A stretch of DNA of 64,000 nucleotides from Tillus elongatus (GCA_964006375.1 OZ023269.1:128783309-128847308), one strand, 5' to 3'. Shown: positions 11,083 to 24,640, counted from the first letter of the stretch. Program-made: numbers and translations. The notes: a model not told the origin generated them from the sequence alone.

Positions 11083-12392
11083 TTTTATTTTATTTTTATT
11101 CCAACAACACACCACGACGGCTTACAGGCTAAATACTATCGTACCGTGAGTGTCGACAAGGAGGAAAGAGGTAACTTGTTAATTCTGGACTTGCAGGTTT
11201 GGAGGTTCGAAGGAGAAGGGAAAACATGTGCCGGCAGGAATTCCATAACTTGGAAGTCCTCGGGACAAAAGAGCGGGCATAAGAAGTTCTATGTCTGGTG
11301 ACCTGGACAGTAAAAGGGTGCATTCGCTCTGTTCCCCTGGTAGATCGCTTGGGGGCGGCGGGTGGAGGAACTATGGAAGAAAGCTCCTTTGAGAAGTTCC
11401 CCTGCAGATATCTATGAGAGAGAGAGAGAGAGAGAGAGAGGGGTCACTAACGGCACGTCGGTGGGCAAGGGATGGCAGCCATTGGGTGAGGGTAGGGTCA
11501 CCGATGAGACGTATGGTTGTCTTCTGAGTGGAGTCGGATAGCGAGTGTAGAAGCGGCAGCGGCACCCCAGATGTGGGAGCAGTATTCGAGGTTTGGCCTT
11601 ATTTGTGAAGTATATAAGGTATAGAGAGATTACCTGGTGAAAAGTATTTGCGAGCCCGGAAGAGGAAACCTAATTTCTTAGCAGCCGCTTCTACAATTGA
11701 TGTGACATGTTGGTACCAATTGAGATTTCGATCCACAGAAATGCCAACAACTGAAAGGACTTATTACTTTGAATAACTTAGTTGTTCATTGTGATGGGTC
11801 TAGGGCTGGTGTATCTCTTATGAGATAGAAAGCAATACTGAGATTTCGTGGAGTTGAATTGTACAAGATTTCTACTTCCCCAGTCTAACATTTTTTGAGA
11901 TCCACAGAGACAGAACCCTCCATGGGTCTGCGATTATCATCTAATTGGGCTAAAGAGATAGGCTTATAATATTGTATGTTTGAGTGGAGGGTGCTGTCGT
12001 CCGTGTAATTGTGAACTTGGTTGGATGCGCTAGAGAGGAGGTCATTGATGTGGAGAAGAAACAAAGTATGGGCTAAAGCTGAACCTTGAGGGACTCCTGC
12101 ATTAATTGGATACAGTTTAGAGGAATGGCCATTCACGACAATAGAAATGCTCCAGTTGGAGAGGAAATTTGCTGTCCAGGTACATAGTTTTGGTGGTAGA
12201 CCACAGGCCGGAAGTTTATTAAGCAGCGCTGCGTGCCAGACCTGGTCGAATGCTTTGAGTATGTCTAGAGCGACAATATGGGATTCACCGTGTAGTTCCA
12301 TAGACTTGTTCCAAGAATGTGTGACAAAGGAAAGGGGGTCGGCAGTTGATCTGGGCTGACGGAATCCATACTGCCTGTCGTTTGTTGGTGAG
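11083..12392 (-). pseudogene. LINE-A copy 2, 5' truncated
   Basis: The minus strand encodes RT blocks MELHGESHIVALDILKAFDQ, GVPQGSALAHTLFLLHINDL and NYTDDS (normally YADDS), then the LINE-A C-terminus (IRLIGDPTLTQWLPSLAHRR, SFVPRTSKLWN). Several frameshifts. At 11413-11442 a (GA)n run occupies the position where copies 4 and 5 carry (TA)n. The 3' end, near CCAACAACACACCACGACG (plus strand), is shared with the copies at 25480 and 59440. Confidence 0.85.
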
Positions 12393-14137
12393 TTTAACTA
12401 CAGCCGTAAGCCATTTTAAACATTAATATGCTTTTTCTTGAAAATTTATGTTGACAGCATTCAGTGTTGAAGTTGAAACGATTTCTGTGATTTAATCCAT
12501 AATAAGTGTTTTGCAGCACATTTTTTTTCCTTCCTGCACAACTAGGATGGTAAATGCACTTACATTTCTTGCGCATTACAAATTTAATGGGTTATTTATT
12601 ACAATAATTGCAATTTTTATCAGACACATTAACTTAATTGTCATCTGATCAGCCATCTTGAATACTGTTGTCCATGTTCGATTCCCGGTTGTAGCAGTCT
12701 CTGTCACTGTGTCTTGGGTGTGTGTTCGTTAAGTTGTTTATGTAATTTCCCCCACAGAAGCTGCTCAGAGCTTCCAGGCGGGAGGGTGTCATTTATTCCA
12801 TATTATTTAGAGAATACAAAAGTAATAAAAACATATATTCTTCTCAAGCCTCTTTCTCCTATTGTACTGAGTGCCAGTAACTGATTCTCTAGTTTATTGG
12901 CCAGGTCTAAAATCGAGGTGATATTCACCCAGATATTTCTGAATTTTTCTTAACTTATTTCTCACGATGACTGGCATTTTTTTCGCTACACGACTCTTAT
13001 GGTCTCCTGCTGGTTGAATATTCGAGGGTAGACTGTTTTAGGATTAGTCATACTTTTAGTTTCCACAAACTCACCTGGAGCTCTTCAAATTCGTAACATT
13101 TCGCTCATTTTGAAAAATATAATTTTTATTTTCACACATTTGTTTAACAGTTCGCTGATAATTGGTCTTCACCAATGGTTTTTCTTTGTCAATGAACAAA
13201 GACAGGGTACCCTGATTGAAATGCGAATAAAAGTGTGCTAGAAGAGGGGAGAGAAAAATATGCTTACTGAAAGACATGAAGAAGGTAAAATTGGTGGGAG
13301 ATATACTGAGATACAATAACTTTCTGACAATATTACTTGTAAATAATGGAAAAGGCAGATTAAAAGGAATGCTTCGGGAAAAACTGGCCCAACTGGTGAA
13401 CGAAATGAAATGAACTGCTGGAGACATTCATCACTGCGACAACAATATGCTGTAATAATGATGAGTCTATTATTTCTATTAATTCTTTTGTTTTTTATCT
13501 AAAAAATGATGTCTTCCACTGGATTATAACGTAATGAGGTGATTAGCGTGTATACGATTTCCATCGAAAGCTTAATTACTTTCGATAAGAATTGCGTTTT
13601 CACCCTTAATGAAAACTAGGTCTCTTACTCTTCAATTGCATACCTACCGAGAATATTATTAAATCCTGTAATAGGATATTCATCTTTCGATCAATTAAAT
13701 GGAAATTGAAATGCTTTCGTCATTTCATTTTATTAACGTCGAGAGTATTAATAACGATCTCCTCGCTGGCAGCTTCTCAACCTTTTTCGTTTCCTATCTA
13801 ATCACATCAGTGGATGTTCTAACCATTTTTAAGATAATAGTAATTCCACTGAAGTGCTGAGTGGGTAGAAATATAGAATGAGAATAAGCTACTTTTATTA
13901 TCGTACTAATCTTGCTAAAACCTAATCGGAGGCTTATGGTATAAAATAGAATTGAAGATTCTTATTGCCTTTTTCGTTAGCAATACACTTCGTGATTTTT
14001 AATGTATTTTACCACTCATTTACAAGTTAAAACTGCAACTTTTAGTCCGAGATTAGCGACAGATTAGTATTTTTAATAGGAATATATCAGTTTTGGGAAA
14101 ACCTAGTATAACTAAATTGTCACAAATGCAAAATAGA
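12393..14137. other. Intron stretch, mostly unassigned
   Basis: AT-rich. At 12640-12800 there is a box-B-like GTTCGATTCCCGG followed by a GC-richer end (CTTCCAGGCGGGAGGGTG), possibly a tRNA-derived SINE remnant. Short open frames around 13230-13427 on both strands are not recognised. Confidence 0.4.
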
Positions 14138-15070
14138 AAAAAGTCTGGACGCAGCAAGTGCGTTATGGAAGTGAATTTTCATAAAAATGTTTTTAATAAC
14201 AAATATGTCTCTTTAATGCAAGTAGGAACAATGTACTATATTTTATCAAAATAACTTGTTTGAAAATGTACAAAAATTTTCCGAAAATAAACTTTAAATG
14301 TTTCCGAGAAAACTCATTTCCTTGCCGACGAACCTTAGGTTACTAGCGACTTGAGTTATTGAATTTTGAAGCATTTAATGATAATTCGCTACCAAAACGC
14401 ACTTACTGTGTCTCGATTTTTTTACAAACGTGCATCATATTTCTATGAAAAATGCAAAAATGCAATAAGGGATGTTCGAAAAACAAAACGACTTATGGGC
14501 CAGCCTCTTATTGTCAAAATAATTTTATAAGATGCAGCTCAAGACACCCTATAGGTAACGTATTCTCGTATCTTGCATAATAAGAATTATATTGAGGTTT
14601 ACCGTAGAAATGCGTTACCCTGTATATATGTTAACAGAAAGTAAACCCGTATATGGATTCTAGGGTGCTTAGTTTGCTATCATTTCAAGAAATCTTTTTA
14701 GAATTCAAAAGCCGCGGTCTCCTCATTAACGAATTTTTTCTGCAAAAATTAGCTAAAAATTATAGAACGTTAAACTATAAACTTACCCAAAACTTCTTCC
14801 AAAGCATCAGAGAAAGTGTCTATTTGAAATGAATTTTCTAGAAATATTTTATTAAAATGAAGGGCGATGATGGTTAAAGCTGAAACTTAAGGGTTTTCAG
14901 AATACTCTTTATTGATCCGTATTTCTTTCAGGTTCTTTGCCTAAATATTGCCAATTTGGAGTTTCACTGGCGACTTTTTACGTTTTGCGGAAAACCCCTT
15001 TTTTTCTGTAAATGCCTCTAACTTTTTTGTCTTTAAACTTACAGACCTAAATTTGGGTAGATTGTTCACC

Positions 15071-15140
<70 letters not shown>

Positions 15141-15828
15141 GAAACTGACCCTGGATATGGGTTCTAGGGGGCCTAGTTCGCGCTCATTTGAAGACATTTT
15201 TGCTACATTCAAAAGTCGGAATCTCTCTTAAAAAAATTCAAAACAAGCACTTGTGAAGCCACGGGAAAAGTCTACGACTCTATTAAATATGGAACGGTTT
15301 CACGAAGTTAGGGCAAAGAAAAACAACCAGATATGCTATTCAAATTGAATTAAGTTTTAAAAGTTTTCATCTCTTCTTTATTAAATTAATTTTCTACAAA
15401 AACTCGCTAAAAAATTCATGGGAATAACCACAATCTGATTAGATAACGGTAAAGTGACATGAGACTAAAAAAAAATTGATAAAAGGTAAAGTCACTAATT
15501 AAGATTATAACTCATCATGTAGGAGTCGATTATACGATGTACAGGGACTTAGCCACTCAGCTACGCTCGACATGTATTTACTAGCAGGTATATTCCATAA
15601 TAATGGTAACTCTTCAATGTTTTACAATTTACACAAAACCATTTTGATTTACAATCGATTTTTTGCTCATATTTTAACGAAATCAACGAAAATAACGACT
15701 TTGACACACATCTAGGAGCTTGTTACTCATTTCTTGTAGTATTTTTCACTTACATTCGTACTCAATTAATTTTGTCGTTTTAAGTTTCTTGAATCAGATT
15801 TAATTAATTAAGAAAATTCACTAAAATA
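14138..15828. repeat. Mosaic interspersed repeat, copy M2 (forward)
   Basis: Same module order as copy M1, from AGTCTGGACGCAGCAAGTG to TTCACTAAAA at about 15825, with a minus-strand tRNA-like head at 15495-15572 (box A RC CTTAGCCACTCAGCTA). Unlike M1 it carries a (TA)n tract at 15074-15137, just before the AACTGACCCTGG block. Confidence 0.75.
15074..15137. repeat. (TA)n tract in M2
   Basis: About 32 TA units, directly before the AACTGACCCTGG block. Confidence 0.98.
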
Positions 15829-15843
15829 AGTACATTGGGAGAA

Positions 15844-16580
15844 CCATATGAACTGGTTTGAGTTTAAGCAAAGGTTCATTATATGAAACAATCTGTTCCA
15901 ATTTACATTTCACCGCTGGCACCATATGAACTGGTTTGAGTTTTAGTAAAGGTTCATTATATGAAACAATCTGTTCCAATTTACATTTCACCGCTGGCAC
16001 TATATGAACTGGTTTGAGTTTTAGTAAAGGTTCATTATATGAAACAATCTGTTCCAATTTACATTTCACCGCTGCCACCATATGAACTGGTTTGAGTTTT
16101 AGTAAAGGTTCATTATATGAAACAATCTGTTCCAATTTACATTTCACCGCTGCCACCATATGAACTGGTTTGAGTTTCAGTTAAACAAAGCTTAAATACA
16201 TGAAACAATATATTTCAATTTACATCCCAATTTACATGATTTAAGTTTGTTGCACAAAGCTTCATTATTTCAAACAATATTTTCCAATTCATATTTCGCC
16301 ACTGCCACCATATTAATTGATTTGAGTTTTAGTAAAAACAGATTCATCATATAAAACAATATTTTTCAAACCACATATTTCGTCACTGTTTTATTTAATT
16401 TGAGCTTCAGTTGAACAAAGCTTCATTTAATGAAACAATATTTTCCAATTTACATTTCACGGCTGCTACTATTATTTGCTTGATTTGAGTTTCAGTTGAA
16501 GAAAGCTTCATTATAAACGATATTTTCCAATACACATTTTACCGCTGCCACCATATTTACTTGATTTGATTTTTAGTTAA
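15844..16580. repeat. 78-bp minisatellite, about four good units plus decayed ones
   Basis: Units begin with CCATATGAACTGG (or a close form) at about 15844, 15922, 16000, 16078 and 16156, a period of 78 bp; the first four intervals are near identical. More diverged and irregular units, recognisable by TTTGAGTTT and TTTCACCGCTGCCACC, continue to about 16580. The period is a multiple of three, so the minus strand reads as an uninterrupted repeat of 26 residues (KCKLEQIVSYNEPLLKLKPVH). I regard that frame as a by-product. Confidence 0.85.
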
Positions 16581-18286
16581 ACAAAATGACTAACAATATA
16601 ATTCTACACGTACAGAGCGATAGAAAGCACAAATAAGCAATACCAGTGATAAGAAACTTGACTAAACTGTAGTAATGACAAATTAATTATGTGAAGTTTG
16701 ATTACATTTTCCTTATAAAGTTTAATAACTTTCTTTCCGCAATAGAACTGTAACGGCATATGCTTATATACGTTTGCTTATTGTAATACACATAAGAAAG
16801 GCAATAACTCTTGACAGTAAAACCTGTGGAGAGACATGAGACAACGATGAAAGAGAACAAACGAGCGTGAACGAACAACAGAGGTGAAATGATATTTGAG
16901 CGGTTGGAAGGAAAAATGTTCCTATAAAGTAATGGAGTTAACGAGAAGTGTCTCGATTCAGATAGTGGATTATCTACGTGTATATGAATGCATGGTGTTT
17001 GCACATTTAGATTCAATGATACAAGTAAAATATTACGACGCTGTCTCTGACACCGTTTTAGATTTCCTGAAACGGTAAGGTGAAATTATAAACGTCCTAA
17101 TTTTACGAGTGAGCTATCAACCTGGATTTAACGTCTTTAGATGTCAAAGAAGAGTGACATTTAGGTCGTAAAATAACTGCAGTAACAAAAGACCACGGTT
17201 ACAACGCCCAAATCCTCGATTTATTTTATCATACATCATTGATGGAAAATAAAAATTTTATTCCCAGGATTTCGATGTCCTGGGTGTTTCAAAACAATCA
17301 GTTAAGTAATCTACAAACGGAAAAGTCTAGAAGATGCAGAATTATTTAATAAATGCCACAAAAATTTGGAAAGTTTTAACAATTATACCAATCTAATAAA
17401 AAAGCATACGGCATTTTGAATATCAAATAGCTGATGCTATTTGTTTCAAAGACAACATGAATTTAATTGTTGCGACGCAAGATATGTCTAAACTCTTTTT
17501 TTTTTCGATAGCTGGTGATTATACGTCTCCGAAAATATGTCCGCCAAAGTTTAGGTGCTCCAAGAAAGTACGAGGATTCATGGCGAACTGTTTAACATGT
17601 TGACATTAGAGTGTGCATGTCTGAGTTATAACTAAATCTGTGTTTGTAAATTCAAATATTAACAACCCTTCCTTTTGTTTGCGAAATATGTTTCAAATTC
17701 AGTACATTTCATAGTTGTATATTTTGGCAGGAAAACTATAGAAACCGTATAGCCGTAATGCTGAAACAAAATGAAAAGCTGATACAACGGATTCTATTAT
17801 TATATCTAAAAAAAAACAACTTACTGTTCAGAAATTTAAAATATCAAATTCACAGTACGAGGTAACGTGCGCGCTTTGTTTTGTGGAACAAAAGGACAGG
17901 TTGGTGGGTATTGTTCCAGTTAAAAATACGAGGCCTTTGTGAATTTAGCGGTTACTGTAAGCAAAAGGTCACTAACCTTGGAAGTACTGAGTGTAGATAT
18001 TCCTTATGATAGCGAACTTTTATTAAACATTTTTAACAAAAACTCATTGTTGCATTACGCTGAAAACTGGAATTTTGGTACGTAGTGTATAGAGGCAATA
18101 AGTATCATAAAAATAAAATCGTCATTTTGGGAGATATAAAACGTTTAAAAGAAAATTTGAATTTTTCCCTGAAAAACAAGTATGATTGATGTGGGTAACA
18201 AAATATCCGAGACATCTACAAGAAAAAGATTACTGCCAATTTTAATCAAACTATCTTATTATGAGAACTACCTGGTGCAATATTAA
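16581..18286. other. Intron stretch without recognised features
   Basis: AT-rich with only short open frames. Nothing was recognised on either strand. Confidence 0.5.
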
Positions 18287-18361
18287 TTGAATCTATACGT
18301 TTCGGCTCCCGTTTTGGAGCCATTTTCAAGAGATGTGGAAAATTTGGTCTCTAACGGCTTA

Positions 18362-18600
18362 ATCTGCCTACTCCTTAGAAGGGTGAGTAATGGTAGGATG
18401 ACTTGTAGTTCAATTTCAGAGCTCCAATGTGCTCACTCATCAGATTTCACCGGAAATCGTCCAAGTGAAAGTGTGTTTAACTCTGAAAGGCTGGGTAATG
18501 GTAGGATGACTTGTTGTAGTTCAATTTCAGAGCTCCAATGTGCCTACTCATCAGATTTCGCAGGAAATCTCCCTAGGGTCTTAGTGTGTTCAACTCTATA
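18362..18600. repeat. Tandem duplication of about 110 bp
   Basis: Two adjacent copies share GGTAATGGTAGGATGACTTG, TTCAATTTCAGAGCTCCAATG and CTCATCAGATTTC, beginning near 18385 and 18495. Copies differ by several substitutions and a 3-bp indel, so the duplication is not recent. Function unknown. Confidence 0.65.
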
Positions 18601-18861
18601 CCTGTGATAGACCTCTTTCAGATGTAGACTAGAAATCATAAACCATTTTCAGAGCGAAGCTTAGGCAGAATGAAGCATTGGAGAACATCCTTTTCATACT
18701 TGTCAACCTCTCTTGAAAATTGTTCCGAAATGGAAGCCGAAAAGTGAAAATGGAAACAATTTTGGTCGAGGTTCAACCCAAGAATCTCTCATGTTGATAA
18801 CAGTGGAAAACATTCCATATTAAAATTAAGAGTGTCATTGGATATATTTTTTTCTCCCTCA

Positions 18862-18925
18862 GGGCTCGTCCGCGACTTTGCCGCCCCGATAGCACTGCAG
18901 CCCTTGGCCTATTGTGCATGGCATT
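18862..18925 (-). mobile_element. LINE-B 3' fragment
   Basis: The reverse complement matches the stretch around 9585-9655 of LINE-B (ATCGGGGCGGCAAAG and CGGACGAGCCCTGAGGGA). It is a second, very short copy in opposite orientation, in the next intron upstream. Confidence 0.7.
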
Positions 18926-20543
18926 GGATATTGGTTCTAAATGAATAAATATTCTTAACTCGACCGGGGTGTGTTACGGTCGACTTTTTTGCCGCCGTAC
19001 CATTTTACTTGTTCTACAAAATGTTTGAGAGAATTTCAGTGGTCATTACATTTTTTAATATTGAATAGCGCATTAGCTATCGACAAATAAAACTATGAGA
19101 ATTCGCCACATAATCATTTGGTAAACACCTTATTAACTTCCCGTTCAAGGATGAAATATTTTCTAGATTTAACGGCATAAAAAGGGTGAGATAATATTTT
19201 TTTAATTGGAACGAATTATATGTTAAATACGAATTCACTCTACGCATAAATCAGTTAATTTATTAGTCAGCTCGACAGCATTAAGGATGCCGATAGTCCT
19301 GCCGCCAGTAACGACTCATAAGCAAGCTTGGCAGCCAACCGACGAAATCTACGGTTGAGACAGGAGCTGGTCTGGGAATATAGGAGTGTCTACTCCCTTC
19401 ATCACACAGAATGTAATGCGTTTGAGTAAAGGACAAAAGATTTGCCGCCTAGAGGTTGAAGTCTGCGCGCAAAACCAAACCGGATACCTACAGCAGCACA
19501 GAGCTGACTCCGCCTTCAGATTTTTGTCGGCGGGCTAGTAACAACAACTTCCGCACCCGCTGAGCAGCTCCAAGAATTTGTGACCCACCAAAGGGGTCTT
19601 TTGAAATGAGGTTCCGTTCGCGACTGTAGATTATTGAGTATTACCTAACTGAACCGGTGCATGTTCAGTGAAAGTGGTAAACAGTGGTTATCTCAGTCGT
19701 TGGTTTGTATGTGTGTAAAGCATCATGTCGCATAATTGATTGCAAAGGCTCTGGGTATTGGCTAGCACCCTATATGTGCAGAATAATTCTCTAGGTTATG
19801 GTTTATGATCTCTGGTTACCGGCCCAGCTAAATAATTTTGCTGGGTGCTGGGCGATGTAACACAATTCCCTTGCTTGCTGGTCGAGTTATATGACTTCCG
19901 TTACTATCAATGAATAATTAATTGTGGGGTAACTAATGCCATGCCGGTACACTCTGGTTATGGTCTGATGATTATCACTGCCTAATATTGGGAGGTACAT
20001 TTTAGCATCAAGCCAACTTTCATCATTGGCAACCATCTAAGCACAGAGAAGTAAGTTTTTTCTCGACTAGAACTGAAGTTTTAATAGCTTAAATCACAAC
20101 TAAAGGTCACGCAACAAGGTCATTTACATACATTTTAGACTAATAATAAATTTTTGGACAATCATATTTCAATTACTATCTATCTCGTGTGACCTTCCTA
20201 TATAAATTTATTGGATTTAGATTAATATTAATTCTAAGACTATCTCTGTCAAAATTATCGCTAATAATAAACAATGTTGCCCAATTTAAAACCAAAAAGT
20301 CCTGCTTGTAAAAGTGCCGCTAATATTTCCTTGCAATTTTACCTACAGAAATTTAACCAGAAATCAGTACTGATAGATTTTTATTATTGTGTGACTTATA
20401 TCTCAGAAATTTCATGCCATTACTTTGTTACCTTTTAGATCTTTAATTAAAAACAATTAAAAAGCCCTCATATCAAAAATCTAATTTATTTTGAAATGGG
20501 CATGCATTTTAAGGTAAAAATATCTGGCCACATCTATAACGTT
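18926..20543. other. Intron stretch; GC-richer island at 19280-19620
   Basis: The island (from GATGCCGATAGTCCTGCCGCC to GACCCACCAAAGGGG) contrasts with AT-rich surroundings and looks like part of a mobile element 5' region, but no coding motif was found. The rest is AT-rich and unassigned. Confidence 0.35.
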
Positions 20544-21736
20544 TGCCTCGTTGTTCGCCGGCAATTCCACTCTCAACCCACCTCCAGTCCCCAATGTCGC
20601 GCATAACATAACTGATATCATTTTCAACACTTAAAAGGTACGAAAGATGCTCTCTTCTCTTAATACCAGGTAAGTTTCTGGCCTTGACGAGATGCCAGCA
20701 ATTGTTCTCAAAAAGGTACGAAAGATGCTCTCATCTCTTAATACCAGGAAAGCCTCTGGCCTTGACGAGATCTCAGCAATTGTTCTCAAAAAGGTACGAA
20801 ATATGCTCTCTTCTCTTAATACCAGGAAAGCCTCTGGCCTTGACGAGATCCCAGCAATTGTTCTCAAAAAGGTACGAAATATGCTCTCTTCTCTTAATAC
20901 CAGGAAAGCCTCTGGCCTTGACGAGATCACAGCAATTGTTCTCAAAAAATGCGCACCAGGACTTGCTCCTGTCCTAACTCGCCTGTTTCAGACATCTTAC
21001 AATAGAGGCATATTCCCTAGTAACTGGAAAACTGCTCGAGTACCACTCGTCCCCAAGAAAGGATCCAAAGCGCTTCCTAGCAACTACAGGCCTATTTTTC
21101 TCCTTTCAGTCGTCTCTAAAGTTATGGAAAAGTATATAAACATCAAATTACTTAAATTTCTTAAAAAAACACAGTCTAATCCACAACAGGCAGTATCGAT
21201 TCCGTCAGCGCAGATCAACTGCCGACCTCCTCTCCTTTGTCACCCATTCTTGGAACAAGTCTATGGAACTACACGGTGAATCCCAGATTGTCGCTTTAGA
21301 CATATCCAAAGCATTCGACCAGGCCTGGCACGCAGCGCTGCTTAATAAACTTCCGGCATATGGCCTACCACCAAAACTCTGTACCCGGACAGCAAATTTC
21401 CTCTCCAACCGGATCATTTCTGTTGTCGTGGACGGCCATTCCTCTAAACTGTATCCAATTAATGCAGAAGTCCCTCAAGGTTAAGTTTTAGCCCCTACTT
21501 TGTATCTTCTCCACATCAATGACCTCCCCTCTAGCATTCCAATCCAGTTCACAGTTACGTGGATGACAGCACCCTCCACTCAAATATACAGTATTCTAAG
21601 CATGTCGCTTTAGCCCAATTAAATGAGGATCGCAGAGTCATGGAGGGTTCTATATCCGTGAATCTCCAAAAAATATTAGACTGGGGAAGTAGAAATCTTG
21701 TAGAATTCAACTCCACCAAGTCTCAGTTTTGCCTTC
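20544..21736 (+). pseudogene. LINE-A copy 3, 5' part (interrupted at 21737)
   Basis: It starts within the EN-RT linker (CCTCGTTGTTCGCCGGCAAT) and runs through the RT: NYRPIFLLSVVSKVMEKYI, ALDISKAFDQAWHA, SSKLYPINAEVPQG, a stop, then a changed catalytic site (YVDDS type). One block is amplified four times (20637-20948). It stops at TTTGCCTTC, TA and continues after the inserted transposon at 24730, so this piece and the next are one insertion. Stops and frameshifts make it inactive. Confidence 0.85.
20637..20948 (+). repeat. Four tandem 78-bp units inside the LINE-A RT
   Basis: GGTACGAAAGATGCTCTC or its close form (GGTACGAAATATG in units 3 and 4) starts at 20637, 20715, 20793 and 20871, an exact 78-bp period. 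Each unit encodes KVRKMLSSLNTRKASGLDEI plus AIVLK. Other LINE-A copies have one unit. The period keeps the frame, so units 2-4 remain open. Confidence 0.9.
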
Positions 21737-21879
21737 TACCCAGTAAACACATGTTCGTTAATTAAACGTTTAAAAGGAAACTGCTACCTTACGTTTAATT
21801 TTGGTAAAAATGTCGCCCGAATAAACATATAATTAAACCAATATAAAAACGTTTTTATACATGTATGTTTTAACGTTTA

Positions 21880-22165
21880 AATATACGTTTTTCTTACATG
21901 TTTATTAACAAGGATTTTACAACGTTAATTTAACCATCATCGGTAATGGAGAATATACGTTTATAATTACCGTTTATTAACGGGAATTTGTAACGTTAAA
22001 CTATTTGCCGTTAATAACGTAAAATATACATTTTTTATACATGTCTATTAACAAGGGTTTTGCAACGTTGATTTAACCATTATCTGTCATGAAGAATATA
22101 CGTTTATAATTAATGTTTATCAACGGGATCTGTCACGTTAATCTGCTTGTATTAACGACGTATAA
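21880..22165. repeat. Left subterminal array, two units of about 144 bp
   Basis: TTAACAAGGATTTTACAACG and TTAACAAGGGTTTTGCAACG, about 144 bp apart, mark two units, each also holding GAATATACGTTTATAATTA and a TTATCAACGGGA/TTATTAACGGGA block. They are rich in AACGTT/TTAACG motifs, suggesting repeated transposase-binding sites (inference). Confidence 0.75.
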
Positions 22166-22797
22166 TAAACGTTTGAATTACAACTAATACATACCTACCA
22201 AATTATAGTTTTTCAACCCAGCTGACATCAGAAGATGAGTACGATAAATTTTTTGACGATGGCAACTTATAGGACAAACGATCATTAGGTGTAGAAGTGT
22301 CAAACTGGACCTCATTGCGGTGTAGATACTTACTTTAAGTGCTCATTGCTCATCAAAACTTCTAAACTTGCTACTCTGCTAAATTTTATAAACCTACCAT
22401 TGACAAATTATTATTTATGTTTATAATTTTAAATGGGCTTTATAAAAATGGATTAGATCACAAGTCAAATGTCAAATAAAAATAACTTTATTTAAAAAAC
22501 AAAAATATATTTTAAAAAACTTACATTTCATCATCAAAAAACTAAAATAATTAATACCACATTCTAAAAATATAACAAGCTTCTTCAATCATAGCGTCTT
22601 AATCATGAAATAAAAAATATATTTCTTAAATTATTTGTCAACTTCTCAACAACAACAAAAAAGTATTGCTCCATTAGTTTTTTGCTCTGGACCTTTTCGA
22701 AGTAGCTAATTTCAACCAATCCTTAACAGCACAAAAGATTGCTCTGTCAACTTTTTCACGTTGGGGAAAATTTAGCTTTGCAGCATCTAAAATTATG

Positions 22798-22906
<109 letters not shown>

Positions 22907-23789
22907 TTACACGGGAGGCGTCTACTTCACGTTCGCCTATATATAGGTGTACATGTATCGTGCAAATTAAATTAAACTGGGAAAAATAAACAAATACATC
23001 AGAATTTATAAATGCTAAACCCATAGCTAACCATTATTACTCTCATTAGAAAGTTTGATTAACGAACAATCAAAATTGAGGAAAAAAAGTTGTATTTATA
23101 AACGTTATATATACGTCTAATGCCTCAATAAAATTAAACTTGAAAATATGAGAAAGCAACCAACATGGCCGATTTTAAACACGCCGGCTAAACTCATAAG
23201 TCCCAATTATTTATTCTACCTAATAACGCTCTATAGCTATCAAAGTACAAGAAATGTGATTAACTTCGACAACGTTTGAAGACAATTATTACATATTGTA
23301 ATACAGCTTACCTTAACCTAACTTGACACTTTGAGCCTCACTAACTGTACCTATTTCCAAAACTTTTAAGGGAAATCGCTACAGGATGATAATCATTGTT
23401 TGTAAATATGTATAAAACAATTATAAATTATAGAACAGACCACCATTCACCATAACATACAAGTGTCACGTACTGAATATAATATTTAATAAAATTTAAT
23501 TCCAAGCACCACGTTACACACTGTACGCCATCACTTATCACTTCACCTGTTCTGTTTCTATTTCTTAATTTCTTGTTCATTCTCGTTCAGCATGCGCACA
23601 AACACTTACTAATTTACAAGGACAAATATGTTTTATGTATTACACAGTGGAATGCAAAAGACAAAATAGCTCCTTTTAAAACATACACGCATTGTCGAAT
23701 ACCTCTCAGATTGATTATGTGACTTTTTTTTTTAAAAGCCAGGAAAAAATGTAACCTATATAATTATAGGTACATAATATAATATATCA

Positions 23790-24640
23790 CATAATATCTA
23801 ACGCTAAAATAATATCTAGTAAGATACGTATATTTTATGTATAAATCCCTACTTCATGTATATTTTTATAGGCGAACCTTGTTGAAACTACGTCTAAATA
23901 TTATGTTTAAAAACACTTAATTAATAACGTCTTTTACAACGATAAATTGTTAAGTAATTTGGTTTTTTAACAAAAATTAGAAAAATAGTGGTTTTAAATA
24001 TATCGTTTATATCACATAAAATATCTCTCGCTTAAAAAATGTCTGGTAATATACGTATATTTTATGTACGAATCCCTACTTCGTGCATGTGTTTCATAGG
24101 CGAACTGTGATGGAACAACCTTTAAATATTATGTTTAAAAACACTTAATTAATAAGGTCTTTTACAATGACAAATTGTTTCGTTGCTTTTTTTTACAAAA
24201 ATTAGGAAAACAGTGGTTTTAAATATAACGTTTATATCACATAAATATCTCTGACTTATAAAATGTCTAATAAAATACGTGTATTTTATGTATGAATCCT
24301 AACTTCATGTAGGTTTTTGGTAGGCGAACTGTGTTGAAACAACGTTTAAATATTATACCCTTCATCAATAAGGTCTTTACAACGAGAAAATGTTTACCTA
24401 ATTTTTCACAAAAATTAGGTAAATACCTGTTTTACATATAACGTTTATACCACACAAAATATTTTTCGTTTATAAAATGTTTAATAAAATACATATATTC
24501 AACGTATTAATCTCAACTAAACGTAGTTTTTTGATAGACGAAATGTGTTTAAATAACGTTCAAATATTATGTCTAAAAACTCTTCATAATTAACGTCTTT
24601 ACAACGAAGAAATGGTAACGTTGCCTTTTTAGCCTAGAAT
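23790..24640. repeat. Right subterminal array, about four units of 215-228 bp
   Basis: GGCGAAC or a related form recurs at about 23871, 24099, 24323 and 24538. Each is followed by AAATATTAT, CACTTAATTAATAA or similar, GTCTTTTACAACGA, and AAATATAACGTTTATA. Unit lengths differ from those of the left array, so the two ends are not symmetrical. Confidence 0.75.

Noticed and set aside
15821..16159. A 112-codon minus-strand protein with 26-residue repeats
   Set aside because: The frame exists only because the minisatellite unit is 78 bp; no start context, no domain, and degenerate units break it.
20631..20945. Minus-strand frame with repeats of SSRPEAFLVLREESIF
   Set aside because: Antisense of the amplified RT block of LINE-A copy 3.
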